Source: Salinicoccus roseus
GTDB lineage: Bacteria > Bacillota > Bacilli > Staphylococcales > Salinicoccaceae
Assembly (NCBI RefSeq): GCF_003814515.1
Contig: NZ_RKQJ01000001.1
Coordinates: 434,001 to 498,000, forward strand
Length of the DNA stretch: 64,000 nucleotides
Direction of reading: 5' to 3'
Position 1 is the first letter of the stretch; every line of letters begins with the position of its first letter. A program made the position numbers and the translations under genes. A model generated the notes under the pieces. The model saw only the letters and a program-made list of their open reading frames with translations, was not told the DNA's origin and did not search any database. Below are positions 8,433-16,665 of the stretch, in pieces.

Positions 8433-9395
8433 TTAAGCCACATCCCTTTTGGTGAACACAGCCCACGCAGCAATGATGAATATGACCATGTATACTGCGA
8501 TGACGCCTACCGAGAATCCGACGGTCATCTCCTCACGTATCGGTCCATATGGTGTGAAGTACACGGACAGATCAGTGTTGGCGAAGAGGATATATTTGGA
8601 CCAGGCATATTGGGCCATTGCCTGAGCCGCAGTGGTTCCGACGAACATGAGGAACATGGAGAGTCCGATTGCGAGTGCGCTGCTCCTGAAGATGCTCGAA
8701 ATCATGAAGCCGAATGTCGCAAGTACGATGATGTTAAGGACTTTGAATCCATACTGCATGACAATCTCAGACAACATTCCATTGCTCGACATGCCGTCGG
8801 GACGGGTGACGATGATTTCCGGATTGAGTGCAGGTAGGCCGTACGCAATCAGTCCCACGATGATGCTCGCCGCCAACAGGAATAGTAAGGTGAACAGTGT
8901 AAACAGCAGGACAGCGATGTATTTGGACAGCAATATGGTGCTCCTTGAAATCGGTCGGATCAGCAGCTGCTTGATCGTCCCCCATCTGAATTCATTGGCG
9001 ACGATGCCTCCGGCAATGATGATGACGAACAGACTGACGAGTGATGTCGTGAAGAGATTGTCGAGAACGAAATTGCCGGCGTGATAGCTGTATGGCCGGA
9101 TGTCATTTTCAAGATGGTACGTATTCTGTTCTATCAGGGACATGTTGGTGGATTCGATGAAAGGATCGTCTTCCCCTTCAGTCTCTATCTCTTCCATCAG
9201 CGTCTGATTCTCTTCCTGCAGTTCGGTCTTCCAGTCATCGGAGTAGGTCGTCTCAGAATCGACAGAGTCGGTGACGGTATTCATGATCAGGCTGAAGATG
9301 ACGAGTGCGACCAGGAAGAGATACATGACCCAGGTCGATTTCAGTACATAGATTTTAGCGAGTTCATTTCTGACGAGGTCGAATAGCTTAGTCAA
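8433..9395 (-). CDS. ABC-2 type exporter permease
   Basis: This 320-residue permease has an N-terminal helix (about 20-42), a large extracytoplasmic loop rich in acidic residues (about 43-105) and five further hydrophobic segments. GGIVANEFRWGTIKQLLIRPISRSTIL matches the coupling region of BcrB/NatB-type permeases. Translation probably starts at TTG 9395 behind GGAGAG, overlapping the ATPase gene by 8 bp. Together they form an export pump; the substrate could be a peptide antibiotic or a lipid-like compound (inference). Confidence 0.8.
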   Translation of the reverse strand: MTKLFDLVRNELAKIYVLKSTWVMYLFLVALVIFSLIMNTVTDSVDSETTYSDDWKTELQEENQTLMEEIETEGEDDPFIESTNMSLIEQNTYHLENDIRPYSYHAGNFVLDNLFTTSLVSLFVIIIAGGIVANEFRWGTIKQLLIRPISRSTILLSKYIAVLLFTLFTLLFLLAASIIVGLIAYGLPALNPEIIVTRPDGMSSNGMLSEIVMQYGFKVLNIIVLATFGFMISSIFRSSALAIGLSMFLMFVGTTAAQAMAQYAWSKYILFANTDLSVYFTPYGPIREEMTVGFSVGVIAVYMVIFIIAAWAVFTKRDVA

Positions 9396-10305
9396 TTACA
9401 TTCTCTCCAATCATCTCGAGGAATCTATCTTCCAGGGTAGTCTGCATGACATTGACGCCGTATACTTCGATATCCCGATGGACCAGCGTGGTCACCAGTT
9501 GCGGTATATCGTCCCTTTTCAACCGGATCTGGAGGCGGTCGGCCGTCTCCAGCACTTCAATGTCCGGCATCGTCCTTAGCACCTCAATGGCTTCCTCTTT
9601 CGGATTCACATCCAGATTGACGATGGAAGTATCAGTATCCGATTCTTCATTCAAGTCGTTGGTTGCGATGAGCTTGCCGTTTTTGATGATTCCGATCCGG
9701 TCGCACATCAGCTCGATTTCACTGAGCAGGTGGCTGGATACGATGACGGAGACATTCTCTTCCACTGCCAATCTGCGTATATAGCGTCTGATTTCCCGGA
9801 TGCCGGCAGGATCCAGTCCGTTCGTCGGCTCATCCAGTATGAGCACCGACGGGCTGTGGAGCAGCGCCTGTGCGATACCGAGACGCTGGCGCATCCCGAG
9901 TGAATACTTCCCGACCTTGGTTCCGATCGCATTATCCAGACCGACCAGCTGGATGACTTCCCTGATCCGCTCATCTGTAATGCCATTCGACATGCGTGCG
10001 AAATGCTTCAGGTTCTGCCAGCCTGTCATGAACGGATACATTTCAGGGTTCTCGACGATCGCCCCCACCTCGCTGATTGCTTTCCTATATTCCTTTTTGA
10101 TGCTGTGGCCCTTGATGACGACATCGCCTTTTGTGATGCCGATCAGACCGACCATCATGCGGATTGTAGTCGTCTTTCCGGCACCATTCGGACCGATGAA
10201 TCCGAAAACCTCTCCTGGACGTATTTCAAAGTTCAGGTTCCGGATGATCTGCTTGCGACCGATGTCCTTATGTAGATCTATGATTTTCATAGTAGATTCA
10301 GACAT
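9388..10305 (-). CDS. ABC exporter ATP-binding protein (BcrA-like)
   Basis: This 305-residue ATPase has Walker A GPNGAGKTT (about residue 38), signature YSLGMRQRLGIAQALL, Walker B VLILDEPTNGLDP and a C-terminal extension of about 85 residues typical of BcrA/NatA-type exporters. AAGGAG lies upstream of 10305. It is the first gene of a two-gene exporter operon with the ABC-2 permease. No sensor kinase of the BceS type is adjacent; the kinase to its left belongs to the haem cluster. Confidence 0.86.
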   Translation of the reverse strand: MSESTMKIIDLHKDIGRKQIIRNLNFEIRPGEVFGFIGPNGAGKTTTIRMMVGLIGITKGDVVIKGHSIKKEYRKAISEVGAIVENPEMYPFMTGWQNLKHFARMSNGITDERIREVIQLVGLDNAIGTKVGKYSLGMRQRLGIAQALLHSPSVLILDEPTNGLDPAGIREIRRYIRRLAVEENVSVIVSSHLLSEIELMCDRIGIIKNGKLIATNDLNEESDTDTSIVNLDVNPKEEAIEVLRTMPDIEVLETADRLQIRLKRDDIPQLVTTLVHRDIEVYGVNVMQTTLEDRFLEMIGENVID

Positions 10306-10520
10306 ATCAAATCGCTCCTTTCGATGAATTTATTTGATTGTGTATCTCAGTATCCCATTTCATAGCCTACCACATTGAAAGGAGTATATCTCCCTTCAGC
10401 TAAAAAATTCCATTTTTCTATACGAACACATGATATCTTGCACAGAAATGATGAAGTTCAAGTAGGTTAAGTTCGACAGATGGCTCAACCTAAGCTTCTA
10501 CCAACTGGATCTGTACGAAA

Positions 10521-10562
10521 AAGAAGCATCGCACAGATAAGTTTTTCTCTGCGATACTTCTT
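10521..10562 (-). terminator. Terminator after hrtA
   Basis: On the minus strand AGAAGTATCGCA and TGCGATGCTTCT form the stem, followed by TTTTTC. It lies 14 bp after the hrtA stop and before the BcrA-like operon leader. Confidence 0.8.
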
Positions 10563-10575
10563 CTTTCTATCATAC

Positions 10576-11256
10576 TCATCCTTTCCCGATGACCCCATCC
10601 TTCATCTGTACGATAGTATCAGCGTACTCAAGGGTTTCTTCCTCATGTGTTACCATCAGTACTGTGATGTTCCGCTCCCTGGATAAGGTCCTCAGCAGTT
10701 TCATCACTTCCATCGAGCGTTTCGAATCAAGGCTCGCCGTCGGTTCATCGGCAAACAGCATCTCAGGCTTATGGACAACTGCCCGGGCAATCGCCACCCT
10801 CTGCTTCTCTCCACCGGAAAGCGTACCAGGATAACTGTCCCTATGTCCCCACATGTCGACCAGGTCAAGTATGCTTCTGATTTCCTCTTTTCTTCTGTCT
10901 TTGCTCCATTTCAATTCTGCTGTATCCATCATCAGCTCCAACTGCTCCTTCACCGTCAAAAATGGTACGAGATGCGCATGCTGGAATACAAAGCCGAACT
11001 TTTTGGCCCGTATGGCCCGTACCTGGCGGGTGTTCATATCTGTCAGTGCTTCGTTTTGAAATATGATTGTGCCGGCCGTAGATTTCTGCAGACCTGCTGC
11101 TATTGTGAGCAAAGTGCTTTTTCCGGACCCGGAAGCACCGGTGAGTACAGTGATTTCACCTTTGGTGATTTCCAGGTTGATTCCCTTCAAAACTTTTTCT
11201 TCCCTATTGGCACTGCTGAATGTCTTTTCAAGTCCATCGACTGATAGAATCGGCAT
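10576..11256 (-). CDS. hrtA: Haem-efflux ABC transporter ATPase HrtA
   Basis: This 226-residue MacB/LolD-type ATPase has GASGSGKST, LSGGEKQRVAIARA and MLFADEPTASLD. AAGGAGG at 11265-11271 lies 8 nt before ATG 11256, so the longer frame starting at GTG 11265 is rejected. The start is 1 nt past the hrtB stop. In Staphylococcus, HrtAB removes toxic haem from the membrane. Assignment rests on the adjacent HssRS-like pair and HssR sites as much as on the generic ATPase. Confidence 0.82.
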   Translation of the reverse strand: MPILSVDGLEKTFSSANREEKVLKGINLEITKGEITVLTGASGSGKSTLLTIAAGLQKSTAGTIIFQNEALTDMNTRQVRAIRAKKFGFVFQHAHLVPFLTVKEQLELMMDTAELKWSKDRRKEEIRSILDLVDMWGHRDSYPGTLSGGEKQRVAIARAVVHKPEMLFADEPTASLDSKRSMEVMKLLRTLSRERNITVLMVTHEEETLEYADTIVQMKDGVIGKG

Positions 11257-11257
11257 C

Positions 11258-12286
11258 CTACACACCTCCTTGGTTTATTGCCTGCATCGGTTCCACTCTG
11301 CTGATCTGGATTCCCGACACGCTTGAACCGGCGAATCCAATGATGATGAAGACAAGCGACATCATGGAAGCAGAACCGGCCGTCAACATGAATGGCATGT
11401 CTGCCGGCATGATCAGGGCAAGCAGCTGGCTGAGCCCTACTGATAAAATGAGGGCGATGGTTGTGATGATGGCCATCTGTGCCCACATCATCCTGAAGAG
11501 GGTTGCTGTTTTGACGCCGACGGCCTTCAGGATGCCATACATTGCAATTTTCTGAACGTTGATCATATAGAAGAAGATGCCGAAAAGCATGCCACTGATG
11601 ATGAACAGGAATACGACGATCATGTTCAATGACAGCTGTTCTGCACTGTAACTTGGAATGGTATTCATGAATTCATCGTTTGTATATCTCTCAAGCCCCG
11701 CCACTGCAGGCGCATCTTCACCTTCTACAAAAGCGATCTGATATGCATCCGTACGATACATCTCCTCGAAATCTGCGCGATCTACAAACGCGACCGGAGA
11801 ATGACTGAACTTCTGCTGTTCGATGAATGACTCCACTTGCAATTTGCCATCCATCAGTCTGTTGGTCAGCCCCTCATCTTCCTTGATGGCCGATCCCATT
11901 AGTGAAGCATCCAAAATGGTCTCCCCTTCCTCCACTTGAGGAAAGAGACTTCCGTCTGAATTGACGAATGCAACGCCATGCCGCTTCCCATCGTCACTTT
12001 CGAGCTCTCCCATCTGTATGGAGAAAAATGCGGCTTCCGGTACCGCTTCTTTGATTTCTGCCCTTTTCTTTTCATCCAAACCGGAAAAATTATACTGTGA
12101 TTCCGCTTCCGCCTCCATATAGAAGGTGCCTTCGGGTATATCCTTGATGAGTGAGGCATTATCATATGACAGCCCATTCGCCAGGCCGGCTATGATCATC
12201 GTCAGCAGGCTGATCAGGAAAATTATCGACCACAGAATCACATATCTTGTCTTGAACTTCATCATCTCTTTCCATGCCATCTTCAT
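11258..12286 (-). CDS. hrtB: Haem-efflux ABC transporter permease HrtB (FtsX-like)
   Basis: This 342-residue MacB/FtsX-type permease has one N-terminal helix (about 16-38), a large extracytoplasmic domain (about 40-225) and three C-terminal helices (about 230-255, 280-305 and 310-333), as in staphylococcal HrtB. The closing motif ISRVEPMQAINQGG is typical of FtsX-like permeases. It precedes hrtA, whereas S. aureus has hrtA first. A 25-codon ORF overlaps its start (ATGA), and an HssR box lies upstream. Confidence 0.82.
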   Translation of the reverse strand: MKMAWKEMMKFKTRYVILWSIIFLISLLTMIIAGLANGLSYDNASLIKDIPEGTFYMEAEAESQYNFSGLDEKKRAEIKEAVPEAAFFSIQMGELESDDGKRHGVAFVNSDGSLFPQVEEGETILDASLMGSAIKEDEGLTNRLMDGKLQVESFIEQQKFSHSPVAFVDRADFEEMYRTDAYQIAFVEGEDAPAVAGLERYTNDEFMNTIPSYSAEQLSLNMIVVFLFIISGMLFGIFFYMINVQKIAMYGILKAVGVKTATLFRMMWAQMAIITTIALILSVGLSQLLALIMPADMPFMLTAGSASMMSLVFIIIGFAGSSVSGIQISRVEPMQAINQGGV

Positions 12287-12360
12287 TTCGATATCTCCTC
12301 TCCTGTACCGGCCACTCCGGATGATCGTGCTTCAGAAAGTTCTTTTCTCATTTTTTTCAT
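12283..12360 (-). CDS. 25-residue ORF translationally coupled to hrtB
   Basis: GGGGAGG with an 8-nt spacer precedes ATG 12360. The peptide is MKKMRKELSEARSSGVAGTG plus EEISK, basic at the start and polar, with no membrane segment. Its stop overlaps the hrtB start as ATGA. It may be a leader peptide that couples or tunes hrtB translation. It could also be chance, although the ribosome-binding site and overlap are good. It lies between the HssR box and hrtB. Confidence 0.45.
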   Translation of the reverse strand: MKKMRKELSEARSSGVAGTGEEISK

Positions 12361-12395
12361 AAAAACATCCTCCCCAGTTCATCTGTATTTCATAC

Positions 12396-12426
12396 TCTAT
12401 ACTTCGAATATGAACGCAATATGTAC
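12396..12426 (-). promoter_or_regulatory. HssR box and promoter of hrtBA
   Basis: On the minus strand GTACATATT-GC-GTTCATATT (12426 to 12407) is a direct repeat with 2-nt spacing. It differs at one position from the S. aureus HssR site as recalled (GTTCATATT-N2-GTTCATATT). A -10-like TATAGA (12401-12396) lies 5 nt beyond. There is no good -35 box, as expected for activator-dependent initiation. Confidence 0.75.
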
Positions 12427-12440
12427 TGAGGAGGATTATT

Positions 12441-13823
12441 TTATTTTTTTGGGAGCACAACCCGGAATACGGTGCCATGACCATTTGATTGGACACTGAT
12501 CGTTCCATTATGCAGTTGGACAACTTTCTGCACAATCGAGAGGCCGAGGCCCGATCCTTGTACCTTCCCGGATCTTGAGGAATCTTCCCGGTAGAACCGT
12601 TCAAAGATGTGCTGCTTTGCTTCTTCTCCCATCCCGATGCCAGTATCCCTGAAGCTGACCTCTATATCATCCTCATGCTCAATCAGCTCTATCCCGACTT
12701 CACCAAACTCGCTGTTATATTTGATTGCGTTGGAAAGCAGGTTGTCCCATACCGCCTCGAGCAATGTTTCATCCCCTGCAATGACGACGTCCTGGATATC
12801 ATGGGAAAGCATCAGATTGCCTTCATCAATCCTCCATTCATAGCGATGGATCAACCGGCGCAGCTGACTGCCGACATCGTATATCTTCTTTTTCAAAAGA
12901 TGATCTTCATGATCCAGAGATGACAGCAGCAGCAGCTGGTTCGTCATTGCACTGATGCGGTTGGATTCGCCATTGATGATCGAGAGATATTCCTGTGCTT
13001 TTCCATCGCTGTCCAGTTCATTCCGAAGCAGTGCACTGTACCCTTTTATATTGGATAGCGGGGAATTTATATCATGGGTTATGTTGGAAATGAAATCTTT
13101 GCGCATATTTTCAGTCTGCCTGATTCTTTCTGCCATCTGCGCAAAGCTCTTCGTCAGTTCCCCCAGCTCATCCTTCCGCTTCGTTCCAAGTCCGCCGATA
13201 TCGTAGCTGCCCTTGGACAGTGCCTTTGTAGCCGCGCTCAGGCGAGTTACGGGGCGCACCATATATTTGGTCCCAATAAGCACGAAAATGATGCTCAAAA
13301 CGATTGTGAGAAGGAAAAGCCAGCCGAACAGGAGGTGCATTTCATTGAAGAGCTTCTCTATATCCGGCCGCATGAACAGTGCGTATTTTTTCCCTTCATA
13401 TTCCAAAGGTATACCGATGGTATTTCTGAGTTCGTTGGCAAAGAAACCGGTGACGAACGTTTCCCTCGGGAATTCCTGCATGCCATGATGGATATTTCCA
13501 TCCAGCACGTTTTCAACGACATGATTCGGAAGCGCATCTTCTCTGAATTCCGAGCCGTAGAATGTCCCATCACCCGAATCATCAGCCAAGTACAGCTGGT
13601 AACCGACAGCCGCCATATTCTCAAGGTATTCATTGATGGACACTTCAGGATTACCCTCGATGAAGGTCGCCATCTCCTTGGCAATCTGCGTATTCTTCTC
13701 ATCATTTTCCGGCTTCAAGTACTGCTGGTAATACGTGTTCGAAATGAAGAATGCAGTCAGAAAGCTGAGCATCATGATGCCTATTGTCGTTGCAGCAAAA
13801 GTGGAATATAAGGAGCGCATCAC
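12441..13823 (-). CDS. hssS: Haem-responsive sensor histidine kinase HssS
   Basis: This 460-residue membrane kinase has TM1 (about 10-30), an extracytoplasmic sensor domain (about 31-163), TM2 (about 164-186), HAMP, a HisKA box with His250 (ISNITHDINSPLSNIKG) and an ATPase domain with DNLLSNAIKYN, DTGIGM and GSGLGLSI. The sensor segment FYGSEFREDALPN followed by FVTGFFANE and ALFMRPDIEKLF closely matches what I recall of S. aureus HssS. The start is GTG 13823 or ATG 13820, overlapping the hssR stop. It would phosphorylate HssR on haem exposure. Confidence 0.87.
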   Translation of the reverse strand: MMRSLYSTFAATTIGIMMLSFLTAFFISNTYYQQYLKPENDEKNTQIAKEMATFIEGNPEVSINEYLENMAAVGYQLYLADDSGDGTFYGSEFREDALPNHVVENVLDGNIHHGMQEFPRETFVTGFFANELRNTIGIPLEYEGKKYALFMRPDIEKLFNEMHLLFGWLFLLTIVLSIIFVLIGTKYMVRPVTRLSAATKALSKGSYDIGGLGTKRKDELGELTKSFAQMAERIRQTENMRKDFISNITHDINSPLSNIKGYSALLRNELDSDGKAQEYLSIINGESNRISAMTNQLLLLSSLDHEDHLLKKKIYDVGSQLRRLIHRYEWRIDEGNLMLSHDIQDVVIAGDETLLEAVWDNLLSNAIKYNSEFGEVGIELIEHEDDIEVSFRDTGIGMGEEAKQHIFERFYREDSSRSGKVQGSGLGLSIVQKVVQLHNGTISVQSNGHGTVFRVVLPKK

Positions 13824-14497
13824 TCATCCACCTCCAGGGAATATCCGACTCCCCTGACCGTATGGATGCTGACTGGCACCGATAGTTGTCTGAAACGTTC
13901 CCTCAATCTTTTGATATGCACATCCACTGTCCGATTATCCCCTTCAAAATCCAGACCCCAGATGTCTTCGATCAACTGTTCGCGTGTAAAGACACGTCCG
14001 GGGTTCTTACCAAGCAAATACAGGAGCTCAAATTCCTTAAGGGGCAGCTTCACTGTCTTGGAACCGATCTTGACTGAATAGTTTTGCTGATAAAGCAGGA
14101 CATTGCCGAGCCTGACCGGGGCCTCTTCCTTCACTGCACCATACCGGCGGAGCAGGGCCTTTATCCTGAAGATCAGTTCCTTTGCTTCAAAAGGCTTGAC
14201 CAGGTAATCATCCGTACCAGCCGTGTAGGCCAATTCCTTATCTTCAATCTGACCTTTTGCTGTAAGGATGATGATGGGGATATTGTATATGTCGCGAATC
14301 TCCTTCGTCAGGGATATGCCATCCATATAGGGCATCATTACATCCACAACCGCTATGTCACATGGGTGCTCCTTTATCTTTTTCAATGCATCTCTGCCGT
14401 CTGTCGATTCGACTGTCGTATATCCCTCTTCTTCAAGCACCAGCCGAATAAACTCCCGTATGTTCTTATCATCATCCACAATCAAAACGCGTGCCAT
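13820..14497 (-). CDS. hssR: Haem-responsive response regulator HssR
   Basis: This 225-residue OmpR-type regulator has a receiver domain with VDDD and phospho-acceptor Asp52 (VVDVMMPYMDG), and a winged-helix domain with RVFTREQLIEDIWGLDFEG and TVDVHIKRLRERF. Length and Asp52 match S. aureus HssR as recalled. The frame extends to 14566, but AAAGGA upstream of ATG 14497 and the family start MARVLIVDDD favour 14497. An HssR-type direct repeat 70 bp upstream suggests autoregulation. Confidence 0.88.
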   Translation of the reverse strand: MARVLIVDDDKNIREFIRLVLEEEGYTTVESTDGRDALKKIKEHPCDIAVVDVMMPYMDGISLTKEIRDIYNIPIIILTAKGQIEDKELAYTAGTDDYLVKPFEAKELIFRIKALLRRYGAVKEEAPVRLGNVLLYQQNYSVKIGSKTVKLPLKEFELLYLLGKNPGRVFTREQLIEDIWGLDFEGDNRTVDVHIKRLRERFRQLSVPVSIHTVRGVGYSLEVDE

Positions 14498-14564
14498 ACT
14501 TTCAATCCTTTCACAAAGCATTCTAGTCCAAGTCCTTAAAATCATTTTCATCCACTCTATCATC

Positions 14565-14593
14565 ATTGTATGAACCGGATATGAACAGGTGAA
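14565..14593 (-). promoter_or_regulatory. HssR-type direct repeat inside the hssR promoter
   Basis: On the minus strand GTTCATATC-CG-GTTCATACA (14586 to 14567) repeats the HssR half-site with the expected 2-nt spacing. It occupies the spacer of a promoter-like pair, TTCACC (14593-14588) and TACAAT (14570-14565), 17 bp apart. It is also upstream of the divergent 37-residue ORF. Confidence 0.6.
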
Positions 14594-14667
14594 TGATGCT
14601 TTATGATACGTTAAGATTATAGGAAAGCCATACTTAATGCCATAACATCGAATTCAGGAGGTTCATG

Positions 14668-14781
14668 ATGGAAAACAAGCGCCTGCTTTTTATATTCATA
14701 TTGGGATTGATTATCGGCATCATCCTGTTCACTTTTTTCGGTAATCCTTTCTTTAATCATATCCTAGCCCATCATCTATAG
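14668..14781 (+). CDS. 37-residue single-pass membrane peptide divergent from hssR
   Basis: AGGAGG (14656-14661) precedes ATGATG; the second ATG at 14668 gives better spacing. The product is one hydrophobic helix (LLFIFILGLIIGIILFTFF) after MENKR, with a tail ending NHILAHHL. It is too short for standard gene calling. It shares its upstream region with the hssR promoter and HssR-type repeat, and its 3' end overlaps the EamA gene end by 29 bp. The role is unknown; a haem-stress membrane peptide is a guess. Confidence 0.55.
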   Translation: MENKRLLFIFILGLIIGIILFTFFGNPFFNHILAHHL

Positions 14782-15646
14782 ATCTGCGTTTCCGTTGGCT
14801 CATCAGGAAGAAATAGACGCCGAAGAGGACGATTATGCCGCCGGTAATCTGGTAGATGCCAAGATATTCCGACAACAGGAAAAATGCCAGGATGGATGCC
14901 CCGACGGGCTCGAGCAGCATGGCCATCGAAACTGTGGTCGGACTCACCTCATTCAACAGGTAGTTGAATATGACATGCGCGATGGTGGGGAAAATCGCAA
15001 GCAGTACGAACAGAAGCCATTCTCTTGGTGGATACCCGGTCAAGTCGATTTGGGTGACGATGTTGTATATCAATAGAAATCCCCCGGCAATGCTGAACAC
15101 GATGAAGCTGTAGACCCAGTGTGTAAGGTTCCGGACTGAATTTTGCCCAATCATAAAATAGCATACAACCGCTACAGCGCCCAGGAATGAAAGGATATTC
15201 CCCGTGATTGCACTTAAGTCCGTAAAACTGAAATCCCCCCAGCTGATGAGGACGACACCGAAAAATGAAATGAACACTGAAAAAGCAACCCTGCCACTCA
15301 CTTTTTCCCTATATACAAGATAAGCCCCCACCATTGCAATAATTGGCTGCAAGGCAAGAATGACCGTTGAACTCGCCACGGATGTAAGCTTGAGTGACTC
15401 AAACCAGAATCCGAAATGCATTGCGAGGAACAGCCCTGCAATAACCAGGGCGACCCACTCCCTGCGTGTGGGTTTCATCAATTCCCGCCTGTACTTATAG
15501 ACGATTGGAGCCAGCAGAATGCTTGCAAACACCATCCTGTACATGCTGATGATGCTTGCCGGTGCTTCAGACAGCTTTACAAAAATCGCAGCAAATGCGA
15601 TGCAGATGACAGAAATGGAGAGTAGAATGACCACTGTTTTCCTCAT
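14753..15646 (-). CDS. EamA/DMT-family permease
   Basis: This 297-residue protein has ten hydrophobic segments in two EamA halves. The first half contains SISVICIAFAAIFVKLS and the second NYLLNEVSPTTVSMAMLLEP. Family members export or import small metabolites; the substrate is unknown. The frame extends upstream to 15868 without membrane-protein character, so the start at 15646 (MRKTVVILL) is chosen. An alternative is ATG 15664. It is monocistronic. Confidence 0.8.
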   Translation of the reverse strand: MRKTVVILLSISVICIAFAAIFVKLSEAPASIISMYRMVFASILLAPIVYKYRRELMKPTRREWVALVIAGLFLAMHFGFWFESLKLTSVASSTVILALQPIIAMVGAYLVYREKVSGRVAFSVFISFFGVVLISWGDFSFTDLSAITGNILSFLGAVAVVCYFMIGQNSVRNLTHWVYSFIVFSIAGGFLLIYNIVTQIDLTGYPPREWLLFVLLAIFPTIAHVIFNYLLNEVSPTTVSMAMLLEPVGASILAFFLLSEYLGIYQITGGIIVLFGVYFFLMSQRKRRSIDDGLGYD

Positions 15647-15777
15647 TACCAAGCTTCTTTCCATGATATATATTTTCTTTCGATGATGATTTCTTTTTAA
15701 TGGACCCTTTGCATATTGCCTCATGTCCAGTTTAATTCCTGATATTTTGCTGCCAAAAACAATAAAAGAGTCCTTCG

Positions 15778-16059
15778 CTAACCAATCAATCTGTCGAAAG
15801 CTGAACCAACACCTGTCTGCCAGAAGTATAGAAACACCAACATGACTAAAAACCAGGATATTCTCCAAGTTTTATTGGAGCGTGCAAATTGAATGAGGTA
15901 AAAAACACTCCAGATTACAAACGAAAGCGCTATTGGCACCAACTGTGAAACCCCCATTCCACCCTCCCCGATACCATAGGCAAGTAGGACCAGAAGGTTG
16001 AATGATAACAATAGAAGCAAAATAATAATGTTGTATACATGAAATGCTTTCTTGCTCAA
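15778..16059 (-). CDS. Small membrane protein of unknown function
   Basis: This 93-residue protein has three hydrophobic segments (about 7-30, 40-58 and 68-86). I do not recognise the family. GGGAGGG at 16066-16072 points to TTG 16059 as the start (LSKKAFHVYN), so the longer frame from 16077 is rejected. The local sequence is more AT-rich than its neighbours. It lies between EamA and a GNAT gene on the same strand. Confidence 0.6.
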   Translation of the reverse strand: MSKKAFHVYNIIILLLLLSFNLLVLLAYGIGEGGMGVSQLVPIALSFVIWSVFYLIQFARSNKTWRISWFLVMLVFLYFWQTGVGSAFDRLIG

Positions 16060-16123
16060 TTGTATCCCTCCCAACAAATGACATGCCCACTACATTCCAT
16101 AGTCACTCCAGGAATAGAAGTGT

Positions 16124-16567
16124 TTACAGTTTATAATGCAAAACATATTCGTTGTTCTCCTCATCAAATGAATGGGAATAGAAACCGATGGATTTGAGTA
16201 ATTTGCCCATCACTTCATTTCCTTTAACATAATCTGCCACCAGTATGTCATACTCGCCCGACTTTCCAGCCATATCAATCGCTTTTTGAATCGACCGCTT
16301 CCCATACCCCCGTTTCTGATACCTTTTGTCTATCATCATCCGCCAGATCATAAACTCCCGTTTCTCAGCATCGATATCAATCAAGATAAATCCGACCACT
16401 TCATCCTGGTCTTGTATAGCGTATGGGATCACATCGTCATCATTTCTGTACAAGTAGGATTCCGCTAGAGATTTTACATTCGGGGCGACAAAACCGGCCT
16501 GATCCTCACTAACTTCCATATTAATGACCTTCCAGAAATTATCCTCGTTTATCTCCATAAATTCCAT
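16124..16567 (-). CDS. GNAT-family N-acetyltransferase (BltD/PaiA-like)
   Basis: This 147-residue GNAT enzyme has MIDKRYQKRGYGKRSIQKAI, the acetyl-CoA pyrophosphate-binding motif R-x-x-x-x-G-x-G/K. The N-terminus and length resemble spermine/spermidine acetyltransferases (BltD, PaiA), but the acceptor is not certain. AAGGAGG lies 8 nt before ATG 16567. Confidence 0.8.
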   Translation of the reverse strand: MEFMEINEDNFWKVINMEVSEDQAGFVAPNVKSLAESYLYRNDDDVIPYAIQDQDEVVGFILIDIDAEKREFMIWRMMIDKRYQKRGYGKRSIQKAIDMAGKSGEYDILVADYVKGNEVMGKLLKSIGFYSHSFDEENNEYVLHYKL

Positions 16568-16665
16568 AAACCCTTCCTCCTTCTCCTCTAGGCTGGAACT
16601 GCTTGAACCTTATATGAATCATATGTCTGTTTTGGAAGACGACAATATTGTACCGGGGTTCTACT

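Noticed and set aside
12332-12604. 90-codon minus-strand frame across the hssS end and hrtB leader
   Set aside because: It overlaps the 3' end of hssS out of frame and has no suitable start signal. The 25-codon ORF in another frame fits the ribosome-binding site better.
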